Source of the DNA: Opitutales bacterium UBA5694
GTDB lineage: Bacteria; Verrucomicrobiota; Verrucomicrobiia; Opitutales; Opitutaceae
DNA length: 64,000 nucleotides
NCBI GenBank assembly: GCA_002420185.1
Contig: DIHO01000020.1
Coordinates: forward strand, 14,827 to 78,826
Direction of reading: 5' to 3'
The notes beneath the pieces are model-generated. The model made no database searches. It had not been told where the DNA came from and saw nothing but the letters and a program-made list of their open reading frames with translations. Below are positions 43,724 through 52,602 of this stretch, piece by piece (position 1 is the first letter of the stretch; every line of letters begins with the position of its first letter). The translations under genes were made by a program, and so were the position numbers.

Positions 43724-44515
43724 CTATTTCGTCTCTTTATTATCATCGGGCTTCCCTTCCGATACGCGAATTTTAAGGGACTTCAGTCGATTCCTTAAGT
43801 CCTTTGGCAAGGGTTGCGTCCACTTTACTGACTCACCTAAAATCGGATGGTGGAATCCCAACTCCGCCTCGTGCAGCATCACTCGATAGGCAGGGATAAT
43901 CGCCTCCTTGGACCTTCGGATGTAGGCTTTGTCCCCGATAATCGGATAGCCCACTTCGCTCAAGTGGATGCGACTATGGTGAATCCTACCGGTTTCAATA
44001 CGGCAGGCGACTAAAGTCGCTCCATCCAAAGACTCTACGACTTCAACATTAGTCACTGTGGCTCTTCCCAGCTCTTCTCCTGCATCGTTGACACTGCCTT
44101 GACACGCCGATCCGGGGAGCCCATCGCCCGCATCCCGGACCAGCCGTGAACAGATCGTCTGCTTTTTTATACGTCCGTGCACGATAGCAAAATTCCGACG
44201 TTCAATCGTGTGTTCCCGGAACTTTCGCGAAAGCTCTTGCTGAGCCTCATAGGTACGGGCGAAGACAATCAATCCGCTGGTCTCCTTGTCGATTCCGTGA
44301 ACGACGCCTCGACTCGAGCGGTTATGTTTGCCACCCCTATCCTGCGCTCTCGGGTAGTCGAGGGTCAGCCGGTCGAGCGTCTCGACCTCTTCGCTGCAAT
44401 GATGCGGGAACGTCATCAATCCCGCAGGTTGGTTGAAGATCACGATTACTCCGTCGAACATTAGAACTACTTTCGAATTGAGAACCGGCACTGCCTGCGT
44501 CTTGGCCGCACTCAT
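43724..44515 (-). CDS. RluA-family pseudouridine synthase with altered core motifs
   Basis: 263 residues from ATG 44515. It covers the catalytic domain of RluA/RluD-type enzymes, which isomerise uridines in rRNA or tRNA. Motif II reads VHGIDKETSGLIVFA with catalytic D76, where VHRLDK/DTSG is normal: the Arg that contacts the flipped base is Gly. The start of the domain has NQPAG where NKPAG is usual, and the motif III region reads TGRIHHSRIHL instead of TGRTHQIRVHL. There is no N-terminal S4 domain. The reading frame is fully open, so the gene may still be expressed, but several diagnostic positions have drifted together, which suggests relaxed selection or a different substrate. Confidence 0.75.
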   Translation of the reverse strand: MSAAKTQAVPVLNSKVVLMFDGVIVIFNQPAGLMTFPHHCSEEVETLDRLTLDYPRAQDRGGKHNRSSRGVVHGIDKETSGLIVFARTYEAQQELSRKFREHTIERRNFAIVHGRIKKQTICSRLVRDAGDGLPGSACQGSVNDAGEELGRATVTNVEVVESLDGATLVACRIETGRIHHSRIHLSEVGYPIIGDKAYIRRSKEAIIPAYRVMLHEAELGFHHPILGESVKWTQPLPKDLRNRLKSLKIRVSEGKPDDNKETK

Positions 44516-44854
44516 CCTCAACCCAAAACGAGCTCTTAGCGACGAAGTAATGACTCAGATCAAGCAGATACTAAAGCAACAGCCCGTGGGTCGGAAATCT
44601 CCGCGAGAATACGCTCGTTTTCTCTACCGTATATCCTCCCCCAATTTAGCCGCCACCGAACCACCCTCAATCCCAGGTTCGGCCCCCTGGACCAAGTCCC
44701 CTTCCAAACAGTCATGAAAGCAGTAGAAGAGCGGATATCGAGGATATCACTGTCCTGAAGCGACTGCCAGAGATTGACCGTTTGCTTTGTAAATAACTGA
44801 TAGATCGATACGATTGCCATTGCTGAGGGCCGTTTAGACGCCAAGCTTTAGGGA
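44516..44854. other. Divergent intergenic region
   Basis: About 340 bases between the pseudouridine synthase (minus) and helicase (plus). A minus-strand open stretch at 44560-44844 has no recognisable family. No S4-domain coding remnant for the synthase could be seen in it. Confidence 0.4.
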
Positions 44855-46366
44855 GTGTCATTCGATTCCCTCAAACTTTTGGCTCCATTGCTCCGCTCTG
44901 TCGAAGCACACGGCCACGCCATCCCGACTACCATTCAGGAAACGGCTATTCCGCTTGTCATGCAAGGAAAGGACCTAATCGCCGCGTCTGAAACCGGCTC
45001 GGGGAAAACCGCGGCTTTCGTTCTTCCCATATTGCAACGTTTCGCCCACTCATCTCTAGGGGGGAACCAGGAGGGCAGTCTTATTCTCGTTCCTACCCGT
45101 GAACTTGCCGATCAAGTTGGAAACGCAATTCGAGATTACAGTCAATCGATGATACCCGTACCTCGGCACCTCACAATCTTCGGAGGGGTGGATATCGATC
45201 CCCAGATCGAAGCTGCAAAAGCGAGGCCCGACGTAATAGTCGCCACACCGGGTCGACTACTCGACATTGTCGAACGTCAGGCTATCGATCTCTCGCACGT
45301 GACGCTACTCGTCCTGGACGAGACCGATCGTCTGCTCGCGCTCGGGTTCGCTGATCAGATCGATGCAATCCTCAAGCAACTGCCTGCACTTCGTCAGAAT
45401 CTCCTTTTCTCTGCTACCTTCCCTCCAGAAGTCGTTGAAATTTCAAATGCGATCCTCAACGATCCCGAGAAAATCCAGCTAGAGACTGAATCGACCCCAG
45501 GAGAGAATATCCAACAACGGGCGATCGAAGTGGATCGGGGCGAACGTACCGCATTGCTCCGCCACTTACTCAAAACCGAGGGCTGGTCCCGAGTGCTTGT
45601 CTTCGTAGCCACAAAACGAAGGGCCGCCAACATCACAGCCAAACTGTCTAAGCACGGAATACGAGCAGCAGTTCTTCATGGCGACCTTAAGCAAGAACGC
45701 CGAACTCGTGCATTGGAAAACTTTAAAGCGGGTAATACCCAAGTCCTAATGGCCACTGATTCGGCGGCCCGTGGAATTGATATTGCGAACCTGCCGTGCG
45801 TCGTGAACTACGACCCCCCACGCTCGGCCGCAGTCTATGTTAATCGGATAGGTCGAACCGGCCGCGCTGGTCAGTCCGGTATTGCAGTCAGCTTTATTAG
45901 CATTGAAGACTATCAGCAATTTCAACTAATCGAGAAACGCCACGAAATAAAAATCGAGCGCGAGCGAATCGAAGGTTTTATTCCAACCCAAGCGGACCCG
46001 AACGCCCTCCTACCATCCGCCACGCCCGTTAAAGGGAAACGTAAGAGCAAAAAGGATAAATCCAGCGAAGTGCACGCCCGAAAGTCACGAAACCGAGCAA
46101 GCGAAAAACAGGAACTCGATTCGCCTCAGACACCTTTCCCGGAAACGATCGAAGAGGATGCCAAAGAGCAGGTTGTAATGATACAAAAAGAAAGGTTAAT
46201 CGAAAAATCCATCCCCGCCGAGCCGTCGAAATTGCCTGAGCAAGCAGTAGAACCCGTCGTGCCAACTGCGAGAAAAGAGCCCAATCCTTCCCTCGAAATC
46301 CAGCCCGAAAAAAGCGTATCCGATCCTTGGACTCAAGCTTTGAAAAAGATCTTGGAAAAGGACTGA
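44855..46366 (+). CDS. DEAD-box-type ATP-dependent RNA helicase with DETD motif
   Basis: 503 residues starting with GTG at 44855. Motifs in order: Q motif (IPTTIQETAIP), I ASETGSGKT (44-52), Ia PTRELA, Ib TPGR, II D155-E-T-D158, III S186-A-T, HGDLKQERR (IV region), ATDSAARGID (V) and VI N330-RIGRTGR. Two core positions deviate: DEAD is DETD and the usual HRIGRTGR begins with Asn. The C-terminal tail (about 400-503) is charged and low-complexity (KGKRKSKKDK at its start), as in RhlE-like helicases acting on ribosome assembly or mRNA turnover. A REP-like double palindrome follows its stop by five bases. Confidence 0.88.
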   Translation: MSFDSLKLLAPLLRSVEAHGHAIPTTIQETAIPLVMQGKDLIAASETGSGKTAAFVLPILQRFAHSSLGGNQEGSLILVPTRELADQVGNAIRDYSQSMIPVPRHLTIFGGVDIDPQIEAAKARPDVIVATPGRLLDIVERQAIDLSHVTLLVLDETDRLLALGFADQIDAILKQLPALRQNLLFSATFPPEVVEISNAILNDPEKIQLETESTPGENIQQRAIEVDRGERTALLRHLLKTEGWSRVLVFVATKRRAANITAKLSKHGIRAAVLHGDLKQERRTRALENFKAGNTQVLMATDSAARGIDIANLPCVVNYDPPRSAAVYVNRIGRTGRAGQSGIAVSFISIEDYQQFQLIEKRHEIKIERERIEGFIPTQADPNALLPSATPVKGKRKSKKDKSSEVHARKSRNRASEKQELDSPQTPFPETIEEDAKEQVVMIQKERLIEKSIPAEPSKLPEQAVEPVVPTARKEPNPSLEIQPEKSVSDPWTQALKKILEKD

Positions 46367-46371
46367 GATCC

Positions 46372-46462
46372 GTAGGAGCGGTATTGTGCCGCGATTCTGG
46401 GAATATTAAGCGCCAGCTTGACAGCCTTAAAAATAAATCGCGGCATAAAGCCGCTCCTAAGG
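46372..46462. repeat. Pair of inverted REP-like elements (BIME-like) after the helicase gene
   Basis: GTAGGAGCGG-TATTGTGCCGCGATT at 46372-46396 and its inverted counterpart AATCGCGGCATAAAGCCGC-TCCTAAG at 46437-46462 flank a 40-base spacer. Together they can fold into one long hairpin directly after the helicase stop, which may protect the mRNA 3' end. Single copies of the same element occur at 18947 and, degenerate, 8027. Confidence 0.65.
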
Positions 46463-46511
46463 TCAAGCTCAGCTATAGAACGTTGTAAAAGTAAGAGCCA
46501 TCGCTTCTTTA

Positions 46512-46962
46512 TTGGTAGTGAGCGATCTCCGAGCGCCCACATTTATTTTCGGCCTGGTGGGCACTCGGGGGATCGCCCGCTACTTTCACCCATCAACTCG
46601 CTACCGCATCGACGACTTCGAGATGCCTCAAATAATCGGATACGTTTCCAGGAAACAGGGAAAGTCCATCATTACGGATCTCGATTACCTTCTTCGATAA
46701 AAGATCTAAAAATACCCGATTATGGGAAACGATCAATGGCAATTCCTATCTCGTCTACAAATTCTTTGTCGATCCCGCAACCACATCGATTGTACCTCAA
46801 GCCCAGTTCCGTATTTCTCCCTGGTTCGCAACCGACTTCCCGACTCCCATAATCTACGCTGAAAGCATCTTTGAAGGTCCCATGCGTTCTTCTTTCCGAC
46901 CTACCACCCGCTTGGAAGAAACCTCCCAGTTCGGGCGACCACAATTATCAGTCAATAAGTAA
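46512..46962 (+). pseudogene. Decayed gene of unrecognised family
   Basis: Two plus-strand reading frames give protein-like sequence that joins into one product of about 150 residues: first VVSDLRAPTFIFGLVGTRG, RYRIDDFEMPQIIGYVSRKQ and SIITDLDYLLR, then, after a stop and frameshift near 46700, LVYKFFVDPATTSIVPQAQF, PTPIIYAESIFEGPMRSSF and QFGRPQLSVNK, ending at TAA 46960-46962. It is convergent with the DUF4440 gene eight bases away. I do not recognise the family. Codon-position periodicity over two frames is the argument for a broken gene rather than noise. Confidence 0.45.
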
Positions 46963-46969
46963 ACCGTTT

Positions 46970-47350
46970 TCAGCTATCGGACCTCGGCAGTACAGAAGAA
47001 TGGTGATGCGTGATGGGTGAGGCTTTGTGAACGTTCACTGTGAAGGTAAACCGAGCCTTCACCAGTTCTCCATCCTGAAATTTCCAATCATACAAACCAG
47101 CCAAAGCGAAAACACCGTTGGCAAGCTCCAAGACATTCAGAGTACCCTCTTTTAAGGTTACCCTCGAAACACCACGCTTCGACAGACCAAGAAAATATGC
47201 CTCAATCCCGACCCTATCATTCAGGATCTTCTCGGAAAAAGTGGGAACGAGTATGCTCCCTTCAGCATAAAGCTCTAACAACCTGTCTGCTTCACCCGCA
47301 TTTACACCATCGAGCCAGGCAGCGAGTACAACTTGCGGCGAATTAAACAT
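46970..47350 (-). CDS. DUF4440/SnoaL-like (NTF2-fold) protein
   Basis: A 126-residue protein with the NTF2-like fold: an N-terminal helix VVLAAWLDGVNAGEADRLLE, the YAEGSILVPTFSEK strand, a central helix and the ITHHHSSVLP ending that marks the calcium/calmodulin kinase II association-domain-like group. No signal peptide. Members are small dimeric or multimeric cone-shaped proteins, often of unknown function in bacteria. The TfoX remnant ends 27 bases upstream on the same strand. Confidence 0.75.
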   Translation of the reverse strand: MFNSPQVVLAAWLDGVNAGEADRLLELYAEGSILVPTFSEKILNDRVGIEAYFLGLSKRGVSRVTLKEGTLNVLELANGVFALAGLYDWKFQDGELVKARFTFTVNVHKASPITHHHSSVLPRSDS

Positions 47351-47377
47351 GAAAATGAAAACTAATTAAGGATAATC

Positions 47378-47712
47378 TCAATCTGAGCCTCTTGAAAGAG
47401 CAGACGAATTGAATTTTGCACAACTATCAACCCATTTTTGAAGATCCGCATCTTTTGCAAATCCCTCCGCCTTTACATAAACCATTCCTTTGAGGGCCTT
47501 TCCGGTAAAATCAATCGCCCGCTCATACTTTTCAGCCAAACAATTGGCTGCTCAGGTCACACTCGAACCATCGGCGTTTCCCGAACGAAGACACAGCACA
47601 TATGTTAAGAAATCATGAAGCGGAGACTTACAAACATCTTCTTAATCTCGACATCCTTTTGATCCAAAAAGGTAAAATACAAACGCTTTTCTAGAACTTC
47701 GTCATAGACCAT
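47378..47712 (-). pseudogene. TfoX N-terminal-domain protein, decayed
   Basis: From ATG 47712 the minus strand reads MVYDEVLEKRLYFTFLDQKD then VEIKKMFVSLRFM, the hallmark of the TfoX_N domain (DVxEKKMFGGLxFM), followed by in-frame stops, and after a frameshift YERAIDFTGKALKGMVYVKA and LQKWVDSCAKFN, ending TGA 47378-47380. All conserved landmarks (PMDFTGxPxKGM) are present in order, so the original protein of about 110 residues is recognisable. TfoX-like proteins are linked to competence control in Gammaproteobacteria; single-domain versions elsewhere are of unknown role. Two or three stop codons plus one frameshift make it non-functional. Confidence 0.7.
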
Positions 47713-48003
47713 AAAACACTAAAACAGTTTCTGAGCGAATATAAATCAATAGCGAATTAACCAACTACTCATAAGAAGTCACAATAAAAATTTAAATGAG
47801 GTAACGAGATAATTTACATTATAATTAACATAATATGACCCGCCTTTATGGCATCCACAGTAACAACAGGATCCAACGCCAAGTTTTAGGTAACCTCTTT
47901 TTTTCAACAACAAGGGCTATAAAAACCGCAATCTCAAACCGGTCAAATCGTGAATTAAAATTGCGAAGAGACTGGTTTGCGTTCTATCTCCGCCATCAAC
48001 GCT

Positions 48004-48189
48004 ATGGAACCAGAAGAAAGAAGGCAGAAAATTCGCAAATCAGTCGTAGCGTCCGTCGCTACTTCGTCTGTGCTCGCATTGCTGACGTTTTTCGTAATGC
48101 CCGAAATGAAACCTGCCTTTTACGGGCTAATTTGGTTCGGTACCTTTTTTGTATGGTGGATATGGACCATGATGGCGACGCACTATTAG
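48004..48189 (+). CDS. Small two-helix membrane protein
   Basis: 61 residues from ATG 48004; an upstream TTG (47977) adds nine residues. A charged N-terminus (MEPEERRQKIRKS) is followed by two hydrophobic helices at about residues 15-32 and 38-58. No family is recognised and no strong ribosome binding site is visible. It is convergent with purT, with 25 bases between stops. Hydrophobicity pattern and start are the only support. Confidence 0.45.
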   Translation: MEPEERRQKIRKSVVASVATSSVLALLTFFVMPEMKPAFYGLIWFGTFFVWWIWTMMATHY

Positions 48190-48214
48190 ACAACCAACGA
48201 AATAATCGAGCCTT

Positions 48215-49399
48215 TCAGAGCTCGATTGATACCGAGGAAGATGCCTTTCGAGCCTTCTCTCTCGCTTCTTCAATATCCGCTCCAAGTGCGAGGGTTACTC
48301 CCATGCGGCGTTTGCCCACAACCTTTGGCTTACCAAAGAGCCGCAATTGCGTATCCGGCGCACTCAGGGCCTCATTGAGATTACCAAAAGAAACTTTGTC
48401 AGAGTTTCCCTCAACCAGTACGACCGCCGAGGCACTCGGTCCGAACTGCCTGATAGAAGGTATTGGCAAACCGAGAATCGCTCTTGCATGCAAGGAGAAC
48501 TGGGGAAGGTCCTGGGATATCATTGTCACCATACCAGTATCATGCGGACGCGGAGACACTTCACTAAAGTACACCAAATCGCCCTTCACGAAAAGCTCGA
48601 CGCCAAAGAGGCCAAAACCACCGAGACTAGCTGTAACAGCTCCCGCAATTTGTTTTGCGTTCTCAAGCGCGGCATCGCTCATGGGTTGCGGCTGCCAAGA
48701 TTCACGATAGTCGCCATCGACCTGAATATGCCCAATTGGATCGCAAAAACTCGTCCCATCGACATGCCTCACCGTCAAAAGCGTAATCTCATAGTCAAAG
48801 TCCACGAAACCCTCTATAATTACCCTACCCTGTCCCGCACGACCCCCTTCTTGGGCATAATTCCAGGAAGTTTCCCTATCGGCATCCGACTTGACCACAC
48901 TCTGTCCCTTTCCTGAGGAACTCATGATTGGCTTGATCACGCATGGCATTCCAATTTCAGAAATTGCCTCGCAATAATCTTCGTACGTATCCGCGAAGCG
49001 GTACGGCGATGTTGCGAGTCCCAATTCCTCCGCGGCCAACCGGCGAATGCCTTCTCGGTTCATGGTCAACTGAGTCGCGTTCGCAGTCGGGATAATCGTA
49101 GCCAATCCTTCCGCTTCCAGCTCCGCAAGGGTATCCGTGGCGATCGCCTCTACCTCCGGAATCACAAGATCCGGCTTCTCCTGTTCGATAATCGCTCGGA
49201 GTGCGGCTCCATCGAGCATCGATACCACATGGGACCGATCTGCCACCTGCATCGCGGGGGCATCGGCATAAGCGTCCAAAGCGATGACCTCTACCCCATA
49301 GCGCTGCAATTCGATCACGACCTCTTTCCCTAATTCGCCGGAACCACAGAGCAGTGCCTTTTTTGCAGTGGATGTGAATGGGGTACCTATTAATGTCAT
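48215..49399 (-). CDS. purT: Formate-dependent phosphoribosylglycinamide formyltransferase 2
   Basis: 394 residues from ATG 49399, the start that aligns with known PurT (MTLIGT). It is an ATP-grasp enzyme that makes formyl-GAR from GAR, formate and ATP in purine synthesis. Visible landmarks: LLCGSGELGKEVVIELQRYG (N-terminal Rossmann-like domain), TMNREGIRRLAAEELGL, the ATP-grasp loop KPIMSSSGKGQS, GGRAGQGRVIIEGFV and the metal site VYFSEVSPRPHDTGMVT. It stands alone. No purine riboswitch-like structure was recognised upstream. Confidence 0.96.
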   Translation of the reverse strand: MTLIGTPFTSTAKKALLCGSGELGKEVVIELQRYGVEVIALDAYADAPAMQVADRSHVVSMLDGAALRAIIEQEKPDLVIPEVEAIATDTLAELEAEGLATIIPTANATQLTMNREGIRRLAAEELGLATSPYRFADTYEDYCEAISEIGMPCVIKPIMSSSGKGQSVVKSDADRETSWNYAQEGGRAGQGRVIIEGFVDFDYEITLLTVRHVDGTSFCDPIGHIQVDGDYRESWQPQPMSDAALENAKQIAGAVTASLGGFGLFGVELFVKGDLVYFSEVSPRPHDTGMVTMISQDLPQFSLHARAILGLPIPSIRQFGPSASAVVLVEGNSDKVSFGNLNEALSAPDTQLRLFGKPKVVGKRRMGVTLALGADIEEAREKARKASSSVSIEL

Positions 49400-49561
49400 A
49401 CGCGCAGTGAAGTCAGCCACCGGTTAAGTATCAATCTAAACTTTTCTGGTCGGCTAAAATTTATTGATGAAATGGGAAACAATCCGCACGTGAATCTCAG
49501 ATCTGCTTCCTCAAGAAGTTCAAGCTCGCACTTCCACGCCCCTTTCATATACCTGAAAGCA

Positions 49562-49884
49562 ATGATGCGGCCCCTCTCTTATCCTACCCTTTTGACAGTC
49601 TTTGCAGCAACCGTTTTCAGCCTCACCGGCTTGAATGCGACCGACAACTCCCATTCAAACTAGCACCAATTTCGAGAACAGTTTCTCCGTTAGCCTACAA
49701 TGGAAAGGTGTTCTACTTGAACGAGAACAGCGAGACCTTCGTTTACAAAGCAGAAAACTCTCCCGAACTACTCCAATTAAATCAACTTACCGAAGATGAT
49801 ACGGGCATGGCGACCCCGGCTATTACAGGTAATCGTCTATTAATTCGTACTTCTGCCCGGATCTACTGCATTGCAGAGAATTGA
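49562..49884 (+). pseudogene. PQQ-like beta-propeller protein, internal deletion
   Basis: A signal peptide (MMRPLSYPTLLTVFAATVFS) runs into a TAG at 49661-49663; in another frame the following 220 bases read SRTVSPLAYNGKVFYLNENS, ETFVYKAENSP, then TGMATPAITGNRLLIRTSAR and IYCIAEN before TGA 49882-49884. The latter is the last blade of an exported PQQ-like propeller. The gene thus keeps its two ends while the middle 300 or more codons are gone. It closely parallels the ends of the intact propeller at 14066-15337. Confidence 0.6.
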
Positions 49885-49966
49885 ATCCGAAGGAGGAAAG
49901 ATCGAACTCTTGACCATGGTACCGAATTCCGAATACCCGCTGATGTGGGAAGGACTCGAAATCGAT

Positions 49967-51994
49967 CTATAGTTTACGTATCCTTGCATTTCGTATACGG
50001 ACATCGGACGACCGCATCCCCATCGCCTCGATAATCAATGGTCCGGACTCGCTCGTTGCATCACGAACCTCGTCACTGACAAACCGATTGTTAATCCATA
50101 GTTGATGGCGACTATCGTACACCCGGATTCGGTAGCGATTCCATTCGCCCACATGAAAGCTGCTGTACTTCGCTTCATCAGAAGCAAAAATGGGGGAATA
50201 CACAACGCTGCCCGGCTCATTTCTATAACGAATTTTCATCCGTGTCTTGGGTTCCACTTTCATATCCGCCTCGAACTCGAAATTCTCAAACGAATCCTTT
50301 GTCGAAATCGCCCCCGAACCACGACTGATAAGGTTAATTTCTCCCGCTCGAAGCACCACCCTTTTCGCCGACCTCCAGCGCTTCAAGTCGTCTAGCTCCT
50401 CCCACCGATCGCCATCACGCAATTCAATCAACTGTTCCTTCAAGCCTGCTTTAATAAAGGCATATTCGGGATTTCCGGCGAGGTTCCGCCACTCAAAGGG
50501 ATCGTTCTTGTAGTCGTACAACTCTTCCTCGTCATTTGAAGCGAGCGAATAACGCCACCGTTTCCCTCTTACAGAAAAATGCGGATACAGAGTTCCTTCG
50601 TAGATCCGATGCTGCATATGGTTTTTTCCTGGAATCGTAGTAATGGCCACATCAGGTCCAGACCATTCTCCATTCTCAGGATCTCGAATCAAAGGCAATA
50701 GGCTATGTCCCTCAAGTTCGTATCCATTTGTATCAGTATTTGGGTTACGATTTAATTCGAGTAATTCATTCAAGGTGGGGTAAATATCGATCAATGAAAC
50801 CGGATGGTCACAAGTAGCCCCCATTACCGATTCTTCGACCCCGGCAACAATGAGCGGGATGCGAGTAGACGGCTCCCAAAGACTGCCCTTGTAAAGGAAG
50901 TTTTTCTCGCCCACATGAAATCCATGATCACTTGTGAAGAATATAATAGTATTATTGCGTTCCGGGCTATCCTCGACCGCATCAAGGATCGTTCCCACCT
51001 GGTCATCAACAAACGACACACAGGCCATGTAGGCCTGAAGCCACTTGCGAAACAGGTCCTTCCCTTCGTGGCGAACGAGCATTTTGTAGCGACGAAAACC
51101 ATACAGCGATTCATTCCCCAGAGCAATCGACACATCGTCCAGATCGTTCGGATCGACTACAGGCAATTCAATGGATTCCAACGGAAAGCGGTCAAAGTAG
51201 TTTTGGGGCGCGTATAGCGGCGTGTGGGTTCGAATAAGGCCTGTAAAAAGCGCGAAGGGCTTATCATGCTGCCGTTTGATTATCTCGGCTGACCAAGCGG
51301 CCCCGAGCTCATCCGCCAATGGATCACGATCATCACTGTTTAAATACCTGTAGGGCTTCCCGAAAAGTCGCCACCCCTTGTATCCAGGAATACCATTGGC
51401 CGGATCGGCTGGCCAGTCGGGTATGTCGGAAAGCGGTCCAAACACGTGTTCCCACTTGTAGTCCACGTCCGCATCCTCGCCTTCATACAAGAAGAGCTGC
51501 TGCGGATGCGGGAGTCGGAAATTCTCGGACTGGCCATCCCATGGCCATGGGCCTACATCGCCATAGTGGCCAAATTCGTCAAACAAACCATTTTGGTTTC
51601 CGTGGTAGACCTTACCCGTGCCATAAACCCCATACCCACACTTGCGGAGATTGTCGTGCAGCGAAACGCTATCTTTGTAGATTCCGTTATCTTGCCAGTT
51701 TTCAAACCAATAAAGACTCGTCGTCTGCGGATAGAGACCGAAAAGCATACTCGCCCGCGACGGGGCGCATAGCGGGTCGTTCGTATGGGCATTAGTGAAT
51801 GTAACGCCTTGAGCTTTGAGCCGATCAATATTTGGCGTCGGCACCAGCGGCTTCCCACTCGGTTGCAGCGGCATGTCGTTGAGGTCATCAACGATGATAA
51901 AGACCATATTGGGCCTTGTATCAGAGAAACCGATCGAGCCGAGTGCAGATAAAAGAACTAGAAGAAACAAGGTTCGCATAGGATGAGATAACAA
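49967..51994 (-). CDS. Family S1 sulfatase (iduronate-2-sulfatase-like) with C-terminal DUF1080-like domain
   Basis: 675 residues (or 670 from the second Met). Signal peptide about 1-25. VDDLND holds D36 and D37; the signature is C76-A-P-S-R80-ASMLFG, with Phe for Thr in the LTG end. FTSDHGFHVGEKNFLYKGSL gives the second metal pair and a Lys, typical of iduronate-2-sulfatase-like subfamilies. After about residue 545 a beta-sandwich of DUF1080 type follows (SFENFEFEADMKVEPKTRMK, VGEWNRYRIRVYD). This is the second sulfatase-DUF1080 fusion in the window, from a different S1 branch than the first. It stands alone on its transcript. Confidence 0.87.
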   Translation of the reverse strand: MLSHPMRTLFLLVLLSALGSIGFSDTRPNMVFIIVDDLNDMPLQPSGKPLVPTPNIDRLKAQGVTFTNAHTNDPLCAPSRASMLFGLYPQTTSLYWFENWQDNGIYKDSVSLHDNLRKCGYGVYGTGKVYHGNQNGLFDEFGHYGDVGPWPWDGQSENFRLPHPQQLFLYEGEDADVDYKWEHVFGPLSDIPDWPADPANGIPGYKGWRLFGKPYRYLNSDDRDPLADELGAAWSAEIIKRQHDKPFALFTGLIRTHTPLYAPQNYFDRFPLESIELPVVDPNDLDDVSIALGNESLYGFRRYKMLVRHEGKDLFRKWLQAYMACVSFVDDQVGTILDAVEDSPERNNTIIFFTSDHGFHVGEKNFLYKGSLWEPSTRIPLIVAGVEESVMGATCDHPVSLIDIYPTLNELLELNRNPNTDTNGYELEGHSLLPLIRDPENGEWSGPDVAITTIPGKNHMQHRIYEGTLYPHFSVRGKRWRYSLASNDEEELYDYKNDPFEWRNLAGNPEYAFIKAGLKEQLIELRDGDRWEELDDLKRWRSAKRVVLRAGEINLISRGSGAISTKDSFENFEFEADMKVEPKTRMKIRYRNEPGSVVYSPIFASDEAKYSSFHVGEWNRYRIRVYDSRHQLWINNRFVSDEVRDATSESGPLIIEAMGMRSSDVRIRNARIRKL

Positions 51995-52602
51995 AAACCG
52001 TAGTTATAGATAATCACTATCAGGACGCGAGACAAATGAGATCTTAATGAGGCCTATCGGCCCTCTTCAGGTCGCTTGTATGCCGTTCCGTCAAGACCTC
52101 TAGCAACCTGTATTCCCTTACTCTCCTGCGAAACAACGGATTTCTCTTTCGAACAGATCTTCTATATTTGCTGTGTACCGACCTTCAATCCTGCACCAAC
52201 GTATTCTCAACAAATATCTCCGGCGCTACCATGTCCGATATACAACAGGAGATACAAGAATTCTGAAGGGCCCACAAGTACGCTTTCGTATATATCGAGA
52301 TATATTCTCCAATATCTGTATCAAATTATCAAATACACATTATTCCAACGACTTCTCGATCTTAGAAAGCGTCTGAAAGGTCTCAATTAATCCTCCCTAT
52401 GGTTCCATTTTCCGCTGATTATTATATTTTAGGTCGTTTCGTCGGGGATCTTAAGCAAATTCTAAGGGCTGAGGCGAAATTCACCCCAATATGTCGAGTC
52501 ATCCCGACCTCGCCATGGCTGCGACGGTTAGACCGACCCGACCCACAGCCAAAGTCGATTCAGGCAATCAACCCACTAGACTCTATCTTATGCCGTGTTG
52601 CA
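51995..52602. other. AT-rich intergenic region
   Basis: About 600 bases with a marked AT-rich section (roughly 52240-52440) and one short palindrome GAGGCC-TATC-GGCCCTC near 52050. The region should contain the sulfatase promoter. No coding remnant could be recognised. Confidence 0.4.

Noticed and set aside
46372..46462. Large inverted repeat after the helicase as a Rho-independent terminator.
   Set aside because: No T-tract follows the stem and the arms match palindromes elsewhere in the window, so a REP/BIME-type repeat fits better.
47835..48710. Long plus-strand open frame of about 290 codons opposite purT.
   Set aside because: It lies antisense to the well-supported purT gene, has Arg/Ser-rich shadow composition and no family features.
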